NCBI RefSeq assembly: GCF_902499335.1
Contig: NZ_CABVQK010000002.1
Span: 682,001-746,000, forward strand
DNA length: 64,000 bases
Direction: 5' to 3'
From: Burkholderia lata
Lineage (GTDB): Bacteria > Pseudomonadota > Gammaproteobacteria > Burkholderiales > Burkholderiaceae
Shown: positions 36,176 to 47,951 of the stretch, piece by piece
Position numbering within the stretch: position 1 is the stretch's first letter
Layout: each line of letters starts with the position of its first letter
The notes under the pieces: generated by a model
What the model was told of the DNA's origin: nothing
Databases searched by the model: none
What the model saw: only the letters and a program-made list of their open reading frames with translations
Program-made: the position numbers and the translations under genes

Positions 36176-37450
36176 TTACAGGTCGAGCAGCAGGCGTGCC
36201 GGATCTTCCAGCGCATCCTTCATCGCGACGAGCGACAGCACGGCTTCGCGGCCGTCGATGATGCGGTGGTCGTACGACAGCGCGAGGTAGTTGATCGGAC
36301 GGATCACGATCTGGCCGTTTTCGACGACCGGACGCTCCTTCGTCGCGTGCACGCCGAGGATTGCCGACTGCGGCGGGTTGATGATCGGGGTCGACAGCAT
36401 CGAGCCGAACACGCCGCCGTTCGAGATCGAGAACGTACCGCCCGTCATTTCCTCGATCGACAGCTTGCCGTCCTTCGCCTTCTGGCCGAACTCGGCGATC
36501 TTCTTTTCGATCTCGGCGAGGCTCAGCTGATCCGCGTTGCGCAGGATCGGCACGACGAGGCCGCGCGGCGAGCCGACGGCGATACCGATGTCGAAGTAGC
36601 CGTGGTAGACGATGTCGTTACCGTCGATCGACGCGTTCACGAGCGGGAACTTCTTCAGCGCGTGCACGGCCGCCTTCACGAAGAACGACATGAAGCCGAG
36701 CTTCACGCCATGTTCCTTCTCGAACTTGTCCTTGTACTTGTTGCGCAGTTCCATGACCGGGGCCATGTTCACTTCGTTGAACGTCGTCAGGATCGCGTTG
36801 GTCTGCTGCGACTCGAGCAGGCGCTCGGCGATACGCGCACGCAGGCGCGACATCGGCACGCGCTGCTCCGGACGGTCGTTCAGCCAGGTCGTCGCCGACG
36901 CCGGCACCTTCACGTCCGGCAGCGACGGCTTCGCAGCGGCCGTCTTGGCCGGTGCGGCAGCCGGAGCGGCCTTCGCTGCGCTACCTGCTGCCAGTGCGTC
37001 GCCCTTCGTGACGCGGCCGTCGCGGCCCGAACCTGCGACGTCGCCCGCCGACAGGCCCTTCTCGGCCAGCAGCTTCGATGCGGCCGGCGATGCGGTCGTC
37101 GACGATGCGGCTGCGGCGACCGGCTGTGCTGCCGGTGCGGCTGCAGCAGGCGCTGCTGCCGGCTTGACTTCGGCGGCGCCTGCCGCGGCTTCGGCTGCAC
37201 CTGCCTTCGCTTCGGTGTCGATCGTCGCGATCAGCTGGTCGGCAACAACGGTGTCACCGTCGTTCTGCAGCACTTGCGCGAGCACGCCTGCGGCCGGTGC
37301 CGGCACTTCGAGCACGACCTTGTCGGTCTCGAGTTCGATCAGGATTTCGTCTTGTGCGACTGCTTCGCCCGGCTTCTTCTTCCACTGCAGCATGGTGGCT
37401 TCCGAAACCGACTCCGAAAGCTGGGGGACTTTGACTTCTACGATAGCCAT
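36176..37450 (-). CDS. odhB: 2-oxoglutarate dehydrogenase E2, dihydrolipoyl succinyltransferase
   Basis: A 424-aa E2 component of the TCA-cycle complex. Lipoyl domain at 2-75 with the attachment Lys44 in [11 protein letters not shown]; Ala/Pro linker; peripheral subunit-binding domain ([18 protein letters not shown]); C-terminal catalytic domain with [13 protein letters not shown], His near 395. The start is at [12 protein letters not shown] hairpin with a T-rich tail separates it from odhA. Confidence 0.96.
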   Translation of the reverse strand: MAIVEVKVPQLSESVSEATMLQWKKKPGEAVAQDEILIELETDKVVLEVPAPAAGVLAQVLQNDGDTVVADQLIATIDTEAKAGAAEAAAGAAEVKPAAAPAAAAPAAQPVAAAASSTTASPAASKLLAEKGLSAGDVAGSGRDGRVTKGDALAAGSAAKAAPAAAPAKTAAAKPSLPDVKVPASATTWLNDRPEQRVPMSRLRARIAERLLESQQTNAILTTFNEVNMAPVMELRNKYKDKFEKEHGVKLGFMSFFVKAAVHALKKFPLVNASIDGNDIVYHGYFDIGIAVGSPRGLVVPILRNADQLSLAEIEKKIAEFGQKAKDGKLSIEEMTGGTFSISNGGVFGSMLSTPIINPPQSAILGVHATKERPVVENGQIVIRPINYLALSYDHRIIDGREAVLSLVAMKDALEDPARLLLDL

Positions 37451-37539
37451 GTGATTTTCCTGGATGCTTAATCTGGGTAATGACGAGGTTCGTGCGATTC
37501 CTTCGGCCAATGCGGCGCGCAACGCGCCCGGCGGGCCAA

Positions 37540-37571
37540 AAGAGACGGGAAAGCGCATGGCGCCTTCCCGT
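37540..37571 (-). terminator. Hairpin between odhA and odhB, possible attenuator
   Basis: On the minus strand, ACGGGAAGGCGC pairs with GCGCTTTCCCGT (one G-U) around a 3-base loop and is followed by CTCTTTT. It resembles an internal terminator that could lower odhB-lpdA expression relative to odhA, or a processing stem. Confidence 0.5.
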
Positions 37572-37585
37572 TTCGCTTCCGTCGG

Positions 37586-40450
37586 TTATTTCGCGATCGA
37601 TGCGCTCTTCAGGCGGCCGAATGCACCTTCGATGAGGGCCTTCTGCTGCTCGTAGTGCTTCGCGTAGTAGCCAACCGCCGGCGAGGCCGAAGCCGGGCGG
37701 CCGCTGTATGCCAGCTTCTGCCCTTCCTTCATGCCTTCCTTCAGATGGTGCTCGACGTAGAACCAGGGGCCCTGGTTCTGCGGCTCGTCCTGCACCCAGA
37801 CCACTTCAGTCGCGTTCTCGTACTTCTTCATTTCGGCTTCGAACTGCTTGTGCGCGAACGGGTACAGCTGCTCGATACGGATGATCGCGACATCGTTCGC
37901 CTTCGCTTCGCGGCGATGTGCAACGAGGTCGTAATACACGCGGCCCGAGCATGCCAGCACGCGCTTGACCTTCTTCGCGTCGATGCCGCCGTCGGTTTCG
38001 CCCAGCACCGGCTGGAACGAGCCCTTCGCCAGTTCCGACAGGTCCGACACTGCTTCCTTGTGGCGCAGCAGCGACTTCGGCGTCGCAACGATCAGCGGCT
38101 TGCGGAACAGGCGGATCATCTGGCGACGCAGCAGGTGGAAAATCTGCGCCGGCGTCGTCGGTTGAACGACCTGCATGTTGTGATCCGCACACAGTTGCAG
38201 GAAACGCTCGATACGCGTCGACGAGTGTTCCGGACCCTGGCCTTCGTAGCCGTGCGGCAGCAGCATCGTGAGACCCGACACGCGGCCCCACTTCACTTCG
38301 CCCGACGAGATGAACTGGTCGATCACGACCTGCGCGCCGTTGACGAAGTCGCCGAACTGCGCTTCCCACAGCACGAGCGTGTTCGGCTCGGCGGTCGAGT
38401 AACCGTATTCGAAGCCCAGCACAGCTTCTTCCGACAGCACCGAGTCGATCACCGTGAACTTCGCCTGGCCTTCAGCGATGTTCTGCAGCGGCACGTACGT
38501 GCCGTCGTTCCAGCGCTCGCGGTTCTGGTCGTGCAGCACCGCGTGACGGTGCGTGAACGTGCCGCGGCCCGAGTCCTGGCCGGTCAGGCGCACCGAGTAG
38601 CCCGATGCGACGAGCGACGCGAACGCGAGGTGCTCGCCCATGCCCCAGTCGAGCGGCTGGTCGCCACGCGCCATGTTGCGGCGGTCGTTGATCACGCGCT
38701 CGACGAGCGGGTGGACCTTGAAGTTTTCCGGGACCGTCGTGATGCGTTCGCCGAGGCGCTTCAGTTCTGCGAGCGGCACGGCCGTGTCGGCTGCATCCGT
38801 CCACTTGCGGTTCAGGAACGGAACCCAGTCGACCGCGTACTTGCTCTTGTAGTTCGACAGGACCGGGTCGACCGTGTGGTGACCGTCGTCCATTGCCTTG
38901 CGGTACGCCTTCACGAAGTTGTCGGCGTCTTCCGCGCTGATCACGCCCTGCTGCACGAGCTTCTCGGCGTACAGCGCACGGGTGCCCGGGTGCTGTGCGA
39001 TCTTCTTGTACATCAGCGGCTGCGTGACGGCCGGCGTGTCCTGCTCGTTGTGGCCCAGCTTGCGGAAGCAGACGATGTCGATCACGACATCCTTGTGGAA
39101 CTGCATCCGGTAGTCGATCGCGATCTGGATCGCGAGCACGACGGCTTCCGGATCGTCGCCGTTCACGTGCAGCACCGGCGCCTCGATCATCTTGACGACG
39201 TCGGTACAGTACAGCGTCGAGCGCGCATCGCGCGGGTCGGACGTCGTGAAGCCGATCTGGTTGTTGATGACGATGTGCAGCGTGCCGTGCGTGCCGTAGC
39301 CGCGCGTCTGCGCGAGGTTCAGCGTTTCCATCACGACGCCCTGGCCAGCGAAGGCCGCGTCACCGTGGATCTGCACCGGCAGCACCTGCAGGCCGTCTTC
39401 GTCGCCGCGACGGTCCATACGCGCCTTCGCGGAACCTTCGACCACCGGGTTCACGATTTCGAGGTGCGACGGGTTGAATGCGAGCGACAGGTGGACCGGG
39501 CCGCCTTCCGTCGACACGTCCGACGAGAAGCCCTTGTGGTACTTCACGTCACCGGCCGGAAGGTCGTCGACGTGCTTGCCTTCGAATTCGGCAAACAGGT
39601 CGGCCGGCATCTTGCCCAGCGTGTTGACCAGCACGTTCAGACGGCCGCGGTGGGCCATGCCGATGATGATTTCCTGCACGCCGCGCTTGCCCGAGTGCTG
39701 GACGACTTCGTCCATCGCCGCGATGAAGCTTTCGCCGCCTTCGAGCGAGAAGCGCTTCTGGCCGACGTACTTGGTATGCAGGTAGCGCTCGAGGCCTTCA
39801 GCGGCCGTCAGGCGATTCAGGATGTGCTTCTTCTCGTCTGCCGAGAAGTTCGGCGTCGCGCGGGTCGACTCCAGGCGCTCTTGCCACCAGCGCTTCTGTT
39901 CCGGGTCGCTGATGTACATGTATTCGGCGCCGATCGTGCCGCAGTACGTGTCGCGCAGGCCCTTGACGATGTCACGCAGCGAAGCCTGGTCGAAACCGAA
40001 GTACAGGTTGCTTGCGCTGTACGTCTGGTCGAGGTCGCCTTCGGAGAAATCGTAGAACGCGGGTTCGAGCTCGGGAATGGCGGGACGTTCGCGACGCTTC
40101 AGCGGATCCAGATTGGCCCATTGCGAGCCGAGGAAGCGATAAGCGCTGATGAGCGACTGGACGTGCACCTGCTTGCGTGCCGCAGCCAGATTGGTCGTGC
40201 TTTCGCGCGGGATGAAGGCATTGGCCTTCGCGCGCTCGGCGAACGATTCGACGATCGGAAAATGGGCGACGTCATTGGCATTCGACCCGTCCGTTGCAGG
40301 CACATTCTGCAGCGCGTCGAAATACTCTCGCCAGTTCTCCGGCACCGATGCCGGATTGTTGAGGTATGCATCGTACAGTTCTTCAACGTACGAAGCATTG
40401 CCGCCGAACAGATAGGAGTTCAGCTGAAACTGCTTCATTACATCTGACAT
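37586..40450 (-). CDS. odhA: 2-oxoglutarate dehydrogenase E1
   Basis: A 954-aa thiamine diphosphate enzyme converting 2-oxoglutarate to succinyl-lipoyl. N-terminal segment NASYVEELYDAYLNNPASVPENWREYF is typical, with GMAHRGRLNVLVN and the ThDP region further on (EIVNPVVEGSAKARMDRRGD, GDAAFAGQGVVMET). Length is as expected for OdhA/SucA. A start at 40450 is supported by AAGGTGAG upstream. First gene of odhA-odhB-lpdA. Confidence 0.97.
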   Translation of the reverse strand: MSDVMKQFQLNSYLFGGNASYVEELYDAYLNNPASVPENWREYFDALQNVPATDGSNANDVAHFPIVESFAERAKANAFIPRESTTNLAAARKQVHVQSLISAYRFLGSQWANLDPLKRRERPAIPELEPAFYDFSEGDLDQTYSASNLYFGFDQASLRDIVKGLRDTYCGTIGAEYMYISDPEQKRWWQERLESTRATPNFSADEKKHILNRLTAAEGLERYLHTKYVGQKRFSLEGGESFIAAMDEVVQHSGKRGVQEIIIGMAHRGRLNVLVNTLGKMPADLFAEFEGKHVDDLPAGDVKYHKGFSSDVSTEGGPVHLSLAFNPSHLEIVNPVVEGSAKARMDRRGDEDGLQVLPVQIHGDAAFAGQGVVMETLNLAQTRGYGTHGTLHIVINNQIGFTTSDPRDARSTLYCTDVVKMIEAPVLHVNGDDPEAVVLAIQIAIDYRMQFHKDVVIDIVCFRKLGHNEQDTPAVTQPLMYKKIAQHPGTRALYAEKLVQQGVISAEDADNFVKAYRKAMDDGHHTVDPVLSNYKSKYAVDWVPFLNRKWTDAADTAVPLAELKRLGERITTVPENFKVHPLVERVINDRRNMARGDQPLDWGMGEHLAFASLVASGYSVRLTGQDSGRGTFTHRHAVLHDQNRERWNDGTYVPLQNIAEGQAKFTVIDSVLSEEAVLGFEYGYSTAEPNTLVLWEAQFGDFVNGAQVVIDQFISSGEVKWGRVSGLTMLLPHGYEGQGPEHSSTRIERFLQLCADHNMQVVQPTTPAQIFHLLRRQMIRLFRKPLIVATPKSLLRHKEAVSDLSELAKGSFQPVLGETDGGIDAKKVKRVLACSGRVYYDLVAHRREAKANDVAIIRIEQLYPFAHKQFEAEMKKYENATEVVWVQDEPQNQGPWFYVEHHLKEGMKEGQKLAYSGRPASASPAVGYYAKHYEQQKALIEGAFGRLKSASIAK

Positions 40451-40770
40451 TTTACGCTCACCTTTCTTCGAGCTTCTCGAGAAATAGCGGGTTACTCAAC
40501 CTTCCGCGACACGGCCTGACCGTTTAGCGGATTGCGAATCAAGTCTTGCTTGGAAGGACCTAAAACTTGCGTGCGCGCAGCATATCACAGAACCGATACC
40601 GAAGTTCACGGTGAAATGTGCCTGAAAGCACCGCGTGACGGGGTTTTGCCGGATTGCCACGACCCGCAGAAACAGTGTTTTGCAGGCACCCTGATTACAC
40701 TCCGCGCGGATGCGAAAAAGGCCGCCCGCAGGCAGCCTTTTTTGTCATGCATGAACCCCGGTCGAAACGC
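40451..40770. other. 320-bp region between odhA and typA
   Basis: No credible gene. It contains the odhA leader and upstream region (no clear -35/-10 seen; a TATGCT near 40580 on the minus strand is the best -10 candidate) and, near 40715-40743, the terminator of typA. Confidence 0.7.
40715..40743 (-). terminator. Intrinsic terminator of typA
   Basis: On the minus strand AAAGGCTGCC pairs with GGCGGCCTTT (one G-U) around a 4-base loop, and the second arm runs into T5. It lies about 30 bp after the typA stop. Confidence 0.88.
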
Positions 40771-42597
<1,827 letters not shown>

Positions 42598-42681
42598 AGA
42601 AACCTGGAAATCGTTTGAACGCGCAAACGCGCCCGCTCGTTTTTCACGGGCGCGCGCACATTGCAGCTTGGAAAGCCACAA

Positions 42682-42687
42682 ATTATA
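42682..42687 (-). promoter_or_regulatory. TATAAT -10 element for typA
   Basis: A perfect -10 hexamer on the minus strand, giving a leader of about 75 bases to the typA start. No good -35 hexamer was found at normal spacing. The leader carries CGCGCCCG-N11-CGGGCGCG (42628-42654). Confidence 0.5.
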
Positions 42688-42873
42688 GCACGTGAGAATG
42701 TCGAGAGCTGACGGACGCGGCGCAACTTGACCAGCCGGCCGGCACGCCCTCCCCTCGAACGCGCTGATCAGGCGAAGCGCACGGCGCCCCCACGTCGCCC
42801 GTCAGCTCAAAAACCTTATCGCCACCAGGGATTTTCGAGGCGCGAAGCGCGCCCTTTGCCGTTCGATTAACAT

Positions 42874-42902
42874 TTGCCGCGGCAAGCAATTGTGCCTATA
42901 CT
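42874..42902 (+). promoter_or_regulatory. Sigma70-type promoter of marR overlapped by a palindrome
   Basis: -35 TTGCCG and -10 TATACT are separated by 17 bp, and the -35 is part of a perfect 12-bp palindrome TTGCCGCGGCAA (42874-42885). An operator at this position could let the MarR protein repress itself and the efflux operon. Confidence 0.6.
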
Positions 42903-42936
42903 GCTGCCTAGTCAACTATTGCAGCTTCAGGGTTTT

Positions 42937-43428
42937 ATGTCGGATTCCTCTACCCAACCACCCGTTTCGCCGCTGTCTTCGTATCAGATGAACGACAGCG
43001 TCGGTTATCTGATGTCGCGCGTGAAGTCGGTGATGACCAACCTCGTCACGCAACGCACGCAGGAAGAGCTTGGCATCACGGGCACGCAGGCGAGCATGCT
43101 GTTCATGATCGCAGTCGGCAAGTGCTCGACGGCCGCCGAGCTTGCGCGCGAGTACGGGATCGACGCAAGCGCGGTCACGCGCCTGCTCGACCGGGTCGAG
43201 AAACGAGGCCTGCTGTCCCGCGTCCGCAGCATCGAGGATCGGCGTGTCGTGCGCCTCGAGCTGACCGACGAAGGCCGTGCGCTCGCCGAACGGCTGCCGC
43301 CGATTTTCCGCAGCGTGCTCGACCAGGTGCTGGACGGGTTTACGCCGGAAGAAGTCGGGTTCCTGAAGAGCATGCTCCGCCGCATTCTCAGCAACTACTG
43401 CGAGACCGCCGGCGGCAGCATCACGTAA
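42937..43428 (+). CDS. MarR-family regulator of the efflux operon
   Basis: A 163-aa winged-helix regulator. The DNA-binding domain spans about 60-115 (TAAELAREYGIDASAVTRLLDRVEKRGLLSR, then SIEDRRVVRLELTDEGRAL, the conserved wing). It resembles EmrR/MprA-type repressors that bind phenolic or drug ligands. It is directly upstream of an outer-membrane factor, EmrA and EmrB genes and probably represses them. The start follows a weak ribosome site (CAGGG). Confidence 0.88.
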   Translation: MSDSSTQPPVSPLSSYQMNDSVGYLMSRVKSVMTNLVTQRTQEELGITGTQASMLFMIAVGKCSTAAELAREYGIDASAVTRLLDRVEKRGLLSRVRSIEDRRVVRLELTDEGRALAERLPPIFRSVLDQVLDGFTPEEVGFLKSMLRRILSNYCETAGGSIT

Positions 43429-43515
43429 TAGTTGCCATAACAATTACTTTTGACAGATTAATGTAAGGAAATCCTTGCAGTGTCCATCATTCATTCCGAG
43501 TCAGGGATCAGCGCG

Positions 43516-45012
43516 ATGAAATCCTCCCCGTTGTCCGTGCGCGCCGGGTCGTGCCGCGCCGCCGTTGCCGCCGCGGTCGCCGCACTGGCGCTGGCGGGCT
43601 GCGCCAATTACATCGGCATCAAGAGCGACAAGCAGATCGCCCCCGCGTCGCAATTCGAATCCGCCCAGAGCCTGCCGGCCCAGGGCGGCCAATGGCCGGC
43701 GCTCGACTGGGCCAGCCAGTTCGGCGATCCGCAGCTGCCGAAGCTGATCGACGAAGCCCTGCAGGGCAGTCCGTCGATCGCGCAGGCGCAGGCGCGTATC
43801 GCAAAGGCATCGTCGTACATCGAATCGTCGCGTTCGAACCTGATGCCGAAGGCGGAAGCCAGCTATTCGTGGACACGCGAGCTGTATTCGGCGAATGCGC
43901 TGTTCCCGCCCCCGTACGGCGGCCAGTGGTACAGCGAGAACAACGCGCTCGCGAGCGCGTCGTGGGAACTCGACCTGTGGGGCAAGAACCGCGAACGCCT
44001 GCACACCGCCGTGTCGCAGGAAAAGGCGGCCGAAGCCGACATGCAGCAGGCGCGCATCACGCTCGCGTCGTCGGTCGCACGCACCTACAACTCGCTCGCG
44101 CAACTCTATGCGCTGCGCGATATCGCCCAACGCGAGATCACCAACCGCGAGACGGTCGGCAAGATCACCGACGGCCGCGTGTCGGCCGGCCTCGACACCA
44201 ACGTCGAACGCCAGACGGCCCGCGGCAACATCGCGACGACCCAGGCTTCGCTGTCGGATCTCGATGGCCAGATCACGACGGTGCGCTACCAGCTCGCGGC
44301 ACTGCTCGGCAAGGGCCCGGATCGCGGGCTGCAGATCGCGGCACCCGTGCTGAACCCGAGCGGCGAAGTCGCGCTGCCCGGCAACCTGCCGGCCGATCTC
44401 GTCTCGCGCCGCCCCGACATCGTCGCCGCGCGCTGGCAGGTCGAAGCCGCGATGCACGACGTGAAGGAAGCGAAGGCCGAGTTCTATCCCGACGTGAACC
44501 TCGCGGCCGGCTTCGGCTTCGATGCGTTCGGCTGGGGCAAATTCCTGAACTTCGCGAGCCGCCAGGCGCAGTTCGGCCCGGCGATCCACCTGCCGATCTT
44601 CGACGCCGGCGCGCTACGCGCGCAGCTCAAGGGCCGCTACGCGGACTTCGACCTGTCGGTGGCGAACTACAACCAGACGCTGATCAGCGCGCTGAACGAC
44701 GTCGCGACGCAGGTCGCGTCGATCCGCGCGGTCGATCGCCAGATGGGCGATGCGCAACGCGCACTCGACGCATCGACGCGCGCCTATGACCTCGCGGTCA
44801 TCCGCTACAAGGCCGGCCTGTCGCCGCAGTTGCAGGTGCTGACCGCGGACAGCAACCGCCTCGCATCGGAGCAGACGGTGACCAACCTGAAGATGCGCCG
44901 CCGCGACATGCAGCTCGCGCTGATCAAGGCGCTGGGTGGCGGGTTCGACGCGACCGGCACGCCGCTCGCCGCACCCGATGCCGACAAGCCGACAAAACAG
45001 GCCGCCAACTGA
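43516..45012 (+). CDS. NodT-family outer-membrane efflux lipoprotein
   Basis: A 498-aa TolC-like channel with lipobox LAGC (Cys29) and two OEP domains, each with the long helical pair (RITLASSVARTYNSLAQLYALRD, and RALDASTRAYDLAVIRYKAGL). It connects the EmrAB pump to the exterior. ATG at 43516 is preferred over an upstream GTG because it gives a clean lipoprotein signal and has AGGGA upstream. First of three pump genes. Confidence 0.92.
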   Translation: MKSSPLSVRAGSCRAAVAAAVAALALAGCANYIGIKSDKQIAPASQFESAQSLPAQGGQWPALDWASQFGDPQLPKLIDEALQGSPSIAQAQARIAKASSYIESSRSNLMPKAEASYSWTRELYSANALFPPPYGGQWYSENNALASASWELDLWGKNRERLHTAVSQEKAAEADMQQARITLASSVARTYNSLAQLYALRDIAQREITNRETVGKITDGRVSAGLDTNVERQTARGNIATTQASLSDLDGQITTVRYQLAALLGKGPDRGLQIAAPVLNPSGEVALPGNLPADLVSRRPDIVAARWQVEAAMHDVKEAKAEFYPDVNLAAGFGFDAFGWGKFLNFASRQAQFGPAIHLPIFDAGALRAQLKGRYADFDLSVANYNQTLISALNDVATQVASIRAVDRQMGDAQRALDASTRAYDLAVIRYKAGLSPQLQVLTADSNRLASEQTVTNLKMRRRDMQLALIKALGGGFDATGTPLAAPDADKPTKQAAN

Positions 45013-45064
45013 CCCGGCGCCACCACTACGCAGACACTCGAAATAACGGACGGAGAAAATCGCC

Positions 45065-46279
45065 ATGAGCGACCAACAAAACGCCGCCAGCGCGCAGCCG
45101 CAGAACAACGGCAAGCGCAAACGGATGATGACGCTGCTCGTCGCGGTCATCGTGATCGCGGCCATCGCGTATGGCCTGTACTACTTCCTCGTCGCCCGCT
45201 TCCATGAAGGGACCGACGACGCATACGTGAACGGCAACGTCGTGCAGATCACGCCGCAAGTCACCGGCACCGTGATCGCGGTGAAGGCCGACGACACGCA
45301 GACGGTCAAGGCCGGCGATCCGCTCGTCGTGCTCGACCCTGCCGACTCGCAGGTCGCGCTGCAGCAGGCCGAAGCCAATCTCGCACAAACGGTGCGCCAG
45401 GTGCGCGGCCTGTTCGTCAACGACGACCAGTACCGCGCGCAAGTCGCGCTGCGCCAGTCCGACCTGTCGAAGGCCGAGGACGACCTCCGCCGCCGCGTGG
45501 CCGTCGCGCAGACGGGCGCCGTGTCGCAGGAAGAAATCTCGCATGCGCGTGACGCCGTGAAGGCCGCGCAAGCATCGGTCGATGCCGCGCAACAACAACT
45601 CGCATCGAATCGCGCACTGACCGCGAACACGACGATCGCATCGCACCCGAACGTGATGGCCGCCGCTGCGAAGGTTCGCGACGCGTACCTCGCGAACGCA
45701 CGTAACGTCCTGCCGGCGCCGGTCACCGGCTACGTCGCGAAACGCTCGGTGCAGGTCGGCCAGCGCGTGTCGCCGGGCAATCCGCTGATGTCGGTGGTGC
45801 CGCTGAACGCGGTGTGGGTCGATGCGAACTTCAAGGAAGTCCAGCTCAAGCACATGCGCATCGGCCAGCCGGTCGAACTGACGGCCGACATCTATGGCTC
45901 GTCGGCGGTCTACCACGGCAAGGTTGTCGGCTTCTCTGCCGGTACGGGCTCGGCGTTCTCGCTGCTGCCGGCGCAGAACGCGACGGGTAACTGGATCAAG
46001 GTCGTGCAGCGCCTGCCGGTGCGGATCGAACTCGATCCGAAGGATCTCGCCAAGCACCCGCTGCGCATCGGCCTGTCGATGCAGGTCGACGTGGACATCA
46101 AGGACGAACGCGGCGACCAGCTCGTGAACGCGCCGAACACCGTCTACGAGACCAACGTGTTCGCGAAGTACGGCGACGAAGCCGATGCCGAAATCGCGCG
46201 CGTCATCGCCGAGAACGCAGGCGGCAACGCACCGGCGCCGGCCGCGGCGAAGTCGAACGCCGTCGCGAAGATGATGTAA
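45065..46279 (+). CDS. emrA: EmrA/HlyD-type membrane fusion protein
   Basis: A 404-aa periplasmic adaptor with one N-terminal membrane helix (about 22-42), a biotin/lipoyl hairpin (VTGTVIAVKADDTQTVKAGDPLVVLD), coiled-coil arms and a beta-barrel domain (ARNVLPAPVTGYVAKRSVQVG). It links EmrB to the outer-membrane channel. It lies between the OMF and EmrB genes, 52 bp after the former. Confidence 0.93.
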   Translation: MSDQQNAASAQPQNNGKRKRMMTLLVAVIVIAAIAYGLYYFLVARFHEGTDDAYVNGNVVQITPQVTGTVIAVKADDTQTVKAGDPLVVLDPADSQVALQQAEANLAQTVRQVRGLFVNDDQYRAQVALRQSDLSKAEDDLRRRVAVAQTGAVSQEEISHARDAVKAAQASVDAAQQQLASNRALTANTTIASHPNVMAAAAKVRDAYLANARNVLPAPVTGYVAKRSVQVGQRVSPGNPLMSVVPLNAVWVDANFKEVQLKHMRIGQPVELTADIYGSSAVYHGKVVGFSAGTGSAFSLLPAQNATGNWIKVVQRLPVRIELDPKDLAKHPLRIGLSMQVDVDIKDERGDQLVNAPNTVYETNVFAKYGDEADAEIARVIAENAGGNAPAPAAAKSNAVAKMM

Positions 46280-46307
46280 CCGTTCCGACTCCGGAAAAAC
46301 AACCGAC

Positions 46308-47867
46308 ATGGCACAGGCTCCTGTCTCTCACCCGCCCTTGCAGGGCGGGCAACTCGTGCTCGGGACGATCGCGGTGTCGCTCGCGGTGTTCATGAACGTG
46401 CTGGACACGTCCATCGCGAACGTCGCGATCCCGACCATCTCGGGCGACCTCGGCGTGTCATCCGACCAGGGTACGTGGGTCATTACGTCGTTCGCAGTCG
46501 CGAATGCGATCTCGGTGCCGCTGACGGGCTGGCTGACCGACCGCTTCGGTCAGGTTCGCCTGTTCCTCGCGTCGATCATCCTGTTCGTCATTTCGTCGTG
46601 GATGTGCGGACTCGCGCCGACGCTGCCGTTCCTGCTCGCGTCGCGCGTGCTCCAGGGCGCGGTTGCGGGCCCGATGATTCCGCTGTCCCAAGCGCTCCTG
46701 CTGTCCAGCTATCCGCGTGCCAAGGCGCCAATGGCGCTCGCGCTATGGGCGATGACGACGCTGATCGCCCCGGTTGCCGGCCCGATCCTCGGCGGCTGGA
46801 TCTCGGACAACTACTCGTGGCCGTGGATCTTCTACGTCAACATCCCGGTCGGCATCGCTGCCGCCGCCGCGACGTGGGCGATCTACCGCAATCGGGAGTC
46901 GGCCGTGCGCCGTGCGCCGATCGACGGCGTGGGCCTCGCGCTGCTGGTCATCTGGGTCGGCTCGCTGCAGATCATGCTCGACAAGGGCAAGGATCTCGAC
47001 TGGTTCGCGTCGACGACCATCATCGTGCTCGCGCTGACGGCCGTCATTGCGTTCGCGTTCTTCGTCATCTGGGAATTGACCGCCGAGCACCCGGTCGTCG
47101 ACCTGTCGCTGTTCCGCATGCGGAACTTCACCGGCGGCACGGTTGCGCTGTCGATCGGGTACGGCCTGTACTTCGGCAACCTCGTGCTGTTGCCGCTGTG
47201 GCTGCAGACGCAGATCGGCTACACGGCGACCGACGCCGGTCTCGTGATGGCGCCGGTCGGGCTGTTTGCCATCCTGCTGTCGCCACTCACCGGGAAGTAC
47301 CTGCCACGTACCGATCCGCGCTTCATCTCGACGGCGTCGTTCCTGACGTTTGCGCTGTGCTTCTGGATGCGCTCGCGCTACACGACGGGTGTCGACGAAT
47401 GGTCGCTGACGCTGCCGACGCTCGTGCAGGGCATCGCGATGGCCGGCTTCTTCATCCCGCTGGTGTCGATCACGCTGTCCGGCCTGCCCGGCCACCGCAT
47501 TCCCGCGGCCTCGGGCCTGTCGAACTTCGTGCGGATCATGTGCGGCGGCATCGGCACGTCGATCTTCCAGACGGCCTGGGACCATCGCAACAACTTCCAT
47601 CACGCGCAGCTGGTCGAGCAGACGAACGTCTACAACCCGACGTTCAACCAGGCCGTCACGCAGATGGGCAACCTCGGGCTGACGCAGGACCAGGCGCACG
47701 GGCTGATCAACAATATGGCCACGCAGCAGGCCGCCCAGCTCGGCGTGAACGACCTGTTCTACATCTCGGCGGCCATCTTCGTGCTGCTGATCGGGCTGAT
47801 CTGGATCACGAAGCCCGAGCGCTCGGGTGGCGGCGATGCAGGTGCCGCAGCATCGGCTGCGCACTGA
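46308..47867 (+). CDS. emrB: EmrB/QacA-type drug:H+ antiporter
   Basis: A 519-aa DHA2-family MFS pump with 14 predicted membrane segments. TM1 has the DHA2 motif FMNVLDTSIANVAIPTI, and loop 2-3 the motif GWLTDRFGQVRLF. With EmrA and the NodT channel it forms a tripartite multidrug pump. The gene ends the operon, followed 21 bp later by a strong terminator. Confidence 0.94.
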   Translation: MAQAPVSHPPLQGGQLVLGTIAVSLAVFMNVLDTSIANVAIPTISGDLGVSSDQGTWVITSFAVANAISVPLTGWLTDRFGQVRLFLASIILFVISSWMCGLAPTLPFLLASRVLQGAVAGPMIPLSQALLLSSYPRAKAPMALALWAMTTLIAPVAGPILGGWISDNYSWPWIFYVNIPVGIAAAAATWAIYRNRESAVRRAPIDGVGLALLVIWVGSLQIMLDKGKDLDWFASTTIIVLALTAVIAFAFFVIWELTAEHPVVDLSLFRMRNFTGGTVALSIGYGLYFGNLVLLPLWLQTQIGYTATDAGLVMAPVGLFAILLSPLTGKYLPRTDPRFISTASFLTFALCFWMRSRYTTGVDEWSLTLPTLVQGIAMAGFFIPLVSITLSGLPGHRIPAASGLSNFVRIMCGGIGTSIFQTAWDHRNNFHHAQLVEQTNVYNPTFNQAVTQMGNLGLTQDQAHGLINNMATQQAAQLGVNDLFYISAAIFVLLIGLIWITKPERSGGGDAGAAASAAH

Positions 47868-47888
47868 ACACGCAGCCCGAACGCAAAC

Positions 47889-47920
47889 AAAAAGCCCGGT
47901 CGACCGACCGGGCTTTTTTT
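47889..47920 (+). terminator. Bidirectional intrinsic terminator between emrB and truB
   Basis: AAAAGCCCGGTC stem around GACC, with T7 on the plus strand and T5 on the minus strand. It serves emrB and the convergent truB. Confidence 0.93.
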
Positions 47921-47951
47921 ATTCCGACGGGCTCGCGCTCGCGCGGCTGCG

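Larger units (their letters stand above)
42598..42936. other. 339-bp divergent region between typA and marR
   Basis: No credible gene. On the minus strand it has a TATAAT (42687-42682) and a leader hairpin (42628-42654) for typA. On the plus strand it has a sigma70-type promoter and palindrome for marR (42874-42902). The middle, 42700-42860, is GC-rich with no obvious feature. Confidence 0.75.

Noticed and set aside
37655..40447. 930-codon open frame antisense to odhA
   Set aside because: It mirrors a certain essential gene; Arg/Val-rich shadow translation.
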